5,217 nt of DNA from Acholeplasmatales bacterium. GTDB lineage: Bacteria > Bacillota_I > Bacilli_A > Acholeplasmatales > Anaeroplasmataceae. Shown here in pieces: positions 4,625 to 5,217 of this stretch. The notes beneath the pieces were generated by a model. It saw only the letters and a list, made by a program, of their open reading frames with translations, did not search any database and had not been told where the DNA came from. The DNA lies in assembly GCA_017388605.1 (NCBI GenBank), contig JAFPIE010000250.1:1-5217 (forward strand), written 5' to 3'. How positions within the stretch are numbered: the stretch's first letter is position 1; the number at the start of each line of letters is the position of its first letter. The position numbers and the translations under genes are program-made.

Positions 4625-5217
4625 AAATCTTCTTTGTATATTCTTTTAGCCATTCAACCTCTTCCTTAGTTAGGTAAGGTGAAATCTTATCATATACCAT
4701 TTGATGGTAATTATTTAACCATTCCTTTTCAATATAGGTTAATTGTGATTTTTGAATGGCATCTAAATCTATTGGACAATAGGTAATTGTTTCAAATTTT
4801 AAGAAGGTTCCATATTCATTCGTTGCACCCTCAACACATAGCATTTCATTTTCAATACGAATACCATATTTATCCTTTAAATAGATACCTGGTTCGTTGG
4901 TTGTAATCATACCAGGTAGGAATTCTTGGCTACTTGGCTTGCTTGGAAGACTCTTCCATCTAAAGCTATTTGGCCCTTCGTGAACAGAAAGTAAATAGCC
5001 AACACCATGGCCAGTGCCACATTTATAATCTAAATTTAATTGCCAAATTGGGCCTCTAGCAAGTACATCTAGATTTAATCCTGTACAGCCCTTTAGGAAA
5101 ACCGCACTTGCAAGTGCAATATTCGATTTTAATACTGTCGTAAAATGCTTTTTCATTTCGTTAGAAATATTTCCCATAGCGAAGGTTCTTGTGATATCGG
5201 TTGTACCCTCTAAATAA
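4623..5217 (-). CDS. Xaa-Pro aminopeptidase (aminopeptidase P, peptidase M24B), C-terminal part
   Basis: This cytoplasmic metallopeptidase removes the N-terminal residue from peptides with proline in second position. The gene enters from the right edge and its stop is at 4623-4625; 198 complete codons are visible, about one third of the expected protein of roughly 590 residues. The visible part starts with YLEGTTDITRTFAMG, whose second Asp (codon 5196-5198) is a dimetal ligand. It continues with CGTGHGVG (ligand His, codon 5007-5009), SVHEGPNSF, TTNEPGIY (ligand Glu) and GIRIENEM (ligand Glu, 14 residues later). The tail CPIDLDAI...EKEWLNNYHQMVYDKISPYL...WLKEY is the M24_C extension typical of the three-domain, eukaryote-like aminopeptidase P rather than the shorter PepQ or E. 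coli PepP. The first metal Asp (DSG motif) and the creatinase-type N-terminal domains lie outside the window. An in-frame ATG at 5175-5177 is internal, since the signature begins upstream of it. The gene is convergent to tadA-ffs. Confidence 0.93.
   Translation of the reverse strand, partial: YLEGTTDITRTFAMGNISNEMKKHFTTVLKSNIALASAVFLKGCTGLNLDVLARGPIWQLNLDYKCGTGHGVGYLLSVHEGPNSFRWKSLPSKPSSQEFLPGMITTNEPGIYLKDKYGIRIENEMLCVEGATNEYGTFLKFETITYCPIDLDAIQKSQLTYIEKEWLNNYHQMVYDKISPYLTKEEVEWLKEYTKKI

Noticed and set aside
1..5217. CRISPR array, tRNA genes, insertion sequence ends or phage attachment sites
   Set aside because: No regularly spaced direct repeats, tRNA cloverleaf signatures, transposase motifs or terminal inverted repeats were seen on either strand.

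Overview
The window is AT-rich DNA from a low-GC Firmicutes-type bacterium. The most likely source is a member of the Erysipelotrichia, Acholeplasma or uncultured RF39-like part of the Bacilli/Mollicutes. The inference rests on base composition, strong AGGAGG/GAGG-type ribosome sites, a lipobox lipoprotein, a short SRP RNA of about 90 nt without an Alu domain, and the tadA-SRP RNA neighbourhood. UGA appears to be a stop (it ends tdk) and every tryptophan in the read genes is TGG, so this is not a Mycoplasma/Spiroplasma code-4 genome. The taxonomic placement is inference.

Layout. Positions 1-40 hold what may be the last 12 codons of an upstream + strand gene, followed by a gene-free leader of about 290 nt with a weak hairpin and one candidate promoter. 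Positions 333-2801 encode a large secreted lipoprotein of unknown function, with a tandem domain repeat near the C-terminus and its own terminator. Positions 2894-3254 hold a small broken gene: a GNAT-type acetyltransferase remnant whose pieces lie in three frames, again followed by a terminator. From 3370 onward is a housekeeping block: a strong extended -10 promoter, then tdk (thymidine kinase) and tadA (tRNA adenosine deaminase) overlapping by 14 nt. The SRP RNA gene follows, with its own promoter lying across the end of tadA. A bidirectional terminator separates this block from a convergent minus-strand gene, the C-terminal third of an Xaa-Pro aminopeptidase (aminopeptidase P, M24B) that runs off the right edge.

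The housekeeping genes are linked by position rather than by one pathway: dTMP salvage, wobble inosine formation in tRNA-Arg(ACG), membrane protein targeting and peptide turnover. The left half (lipoprotein and acetyltransferase remnant) looks accessory and is the less known part. I found no CRISPR array, transposon, tRNA, phage module or convincing new defence-like system. The most useful leads are the doubly frameshifted acetyltransferase, the repeated domain in the lipoprotein, and the tadA-SRP RNA arrangement without dnaX.
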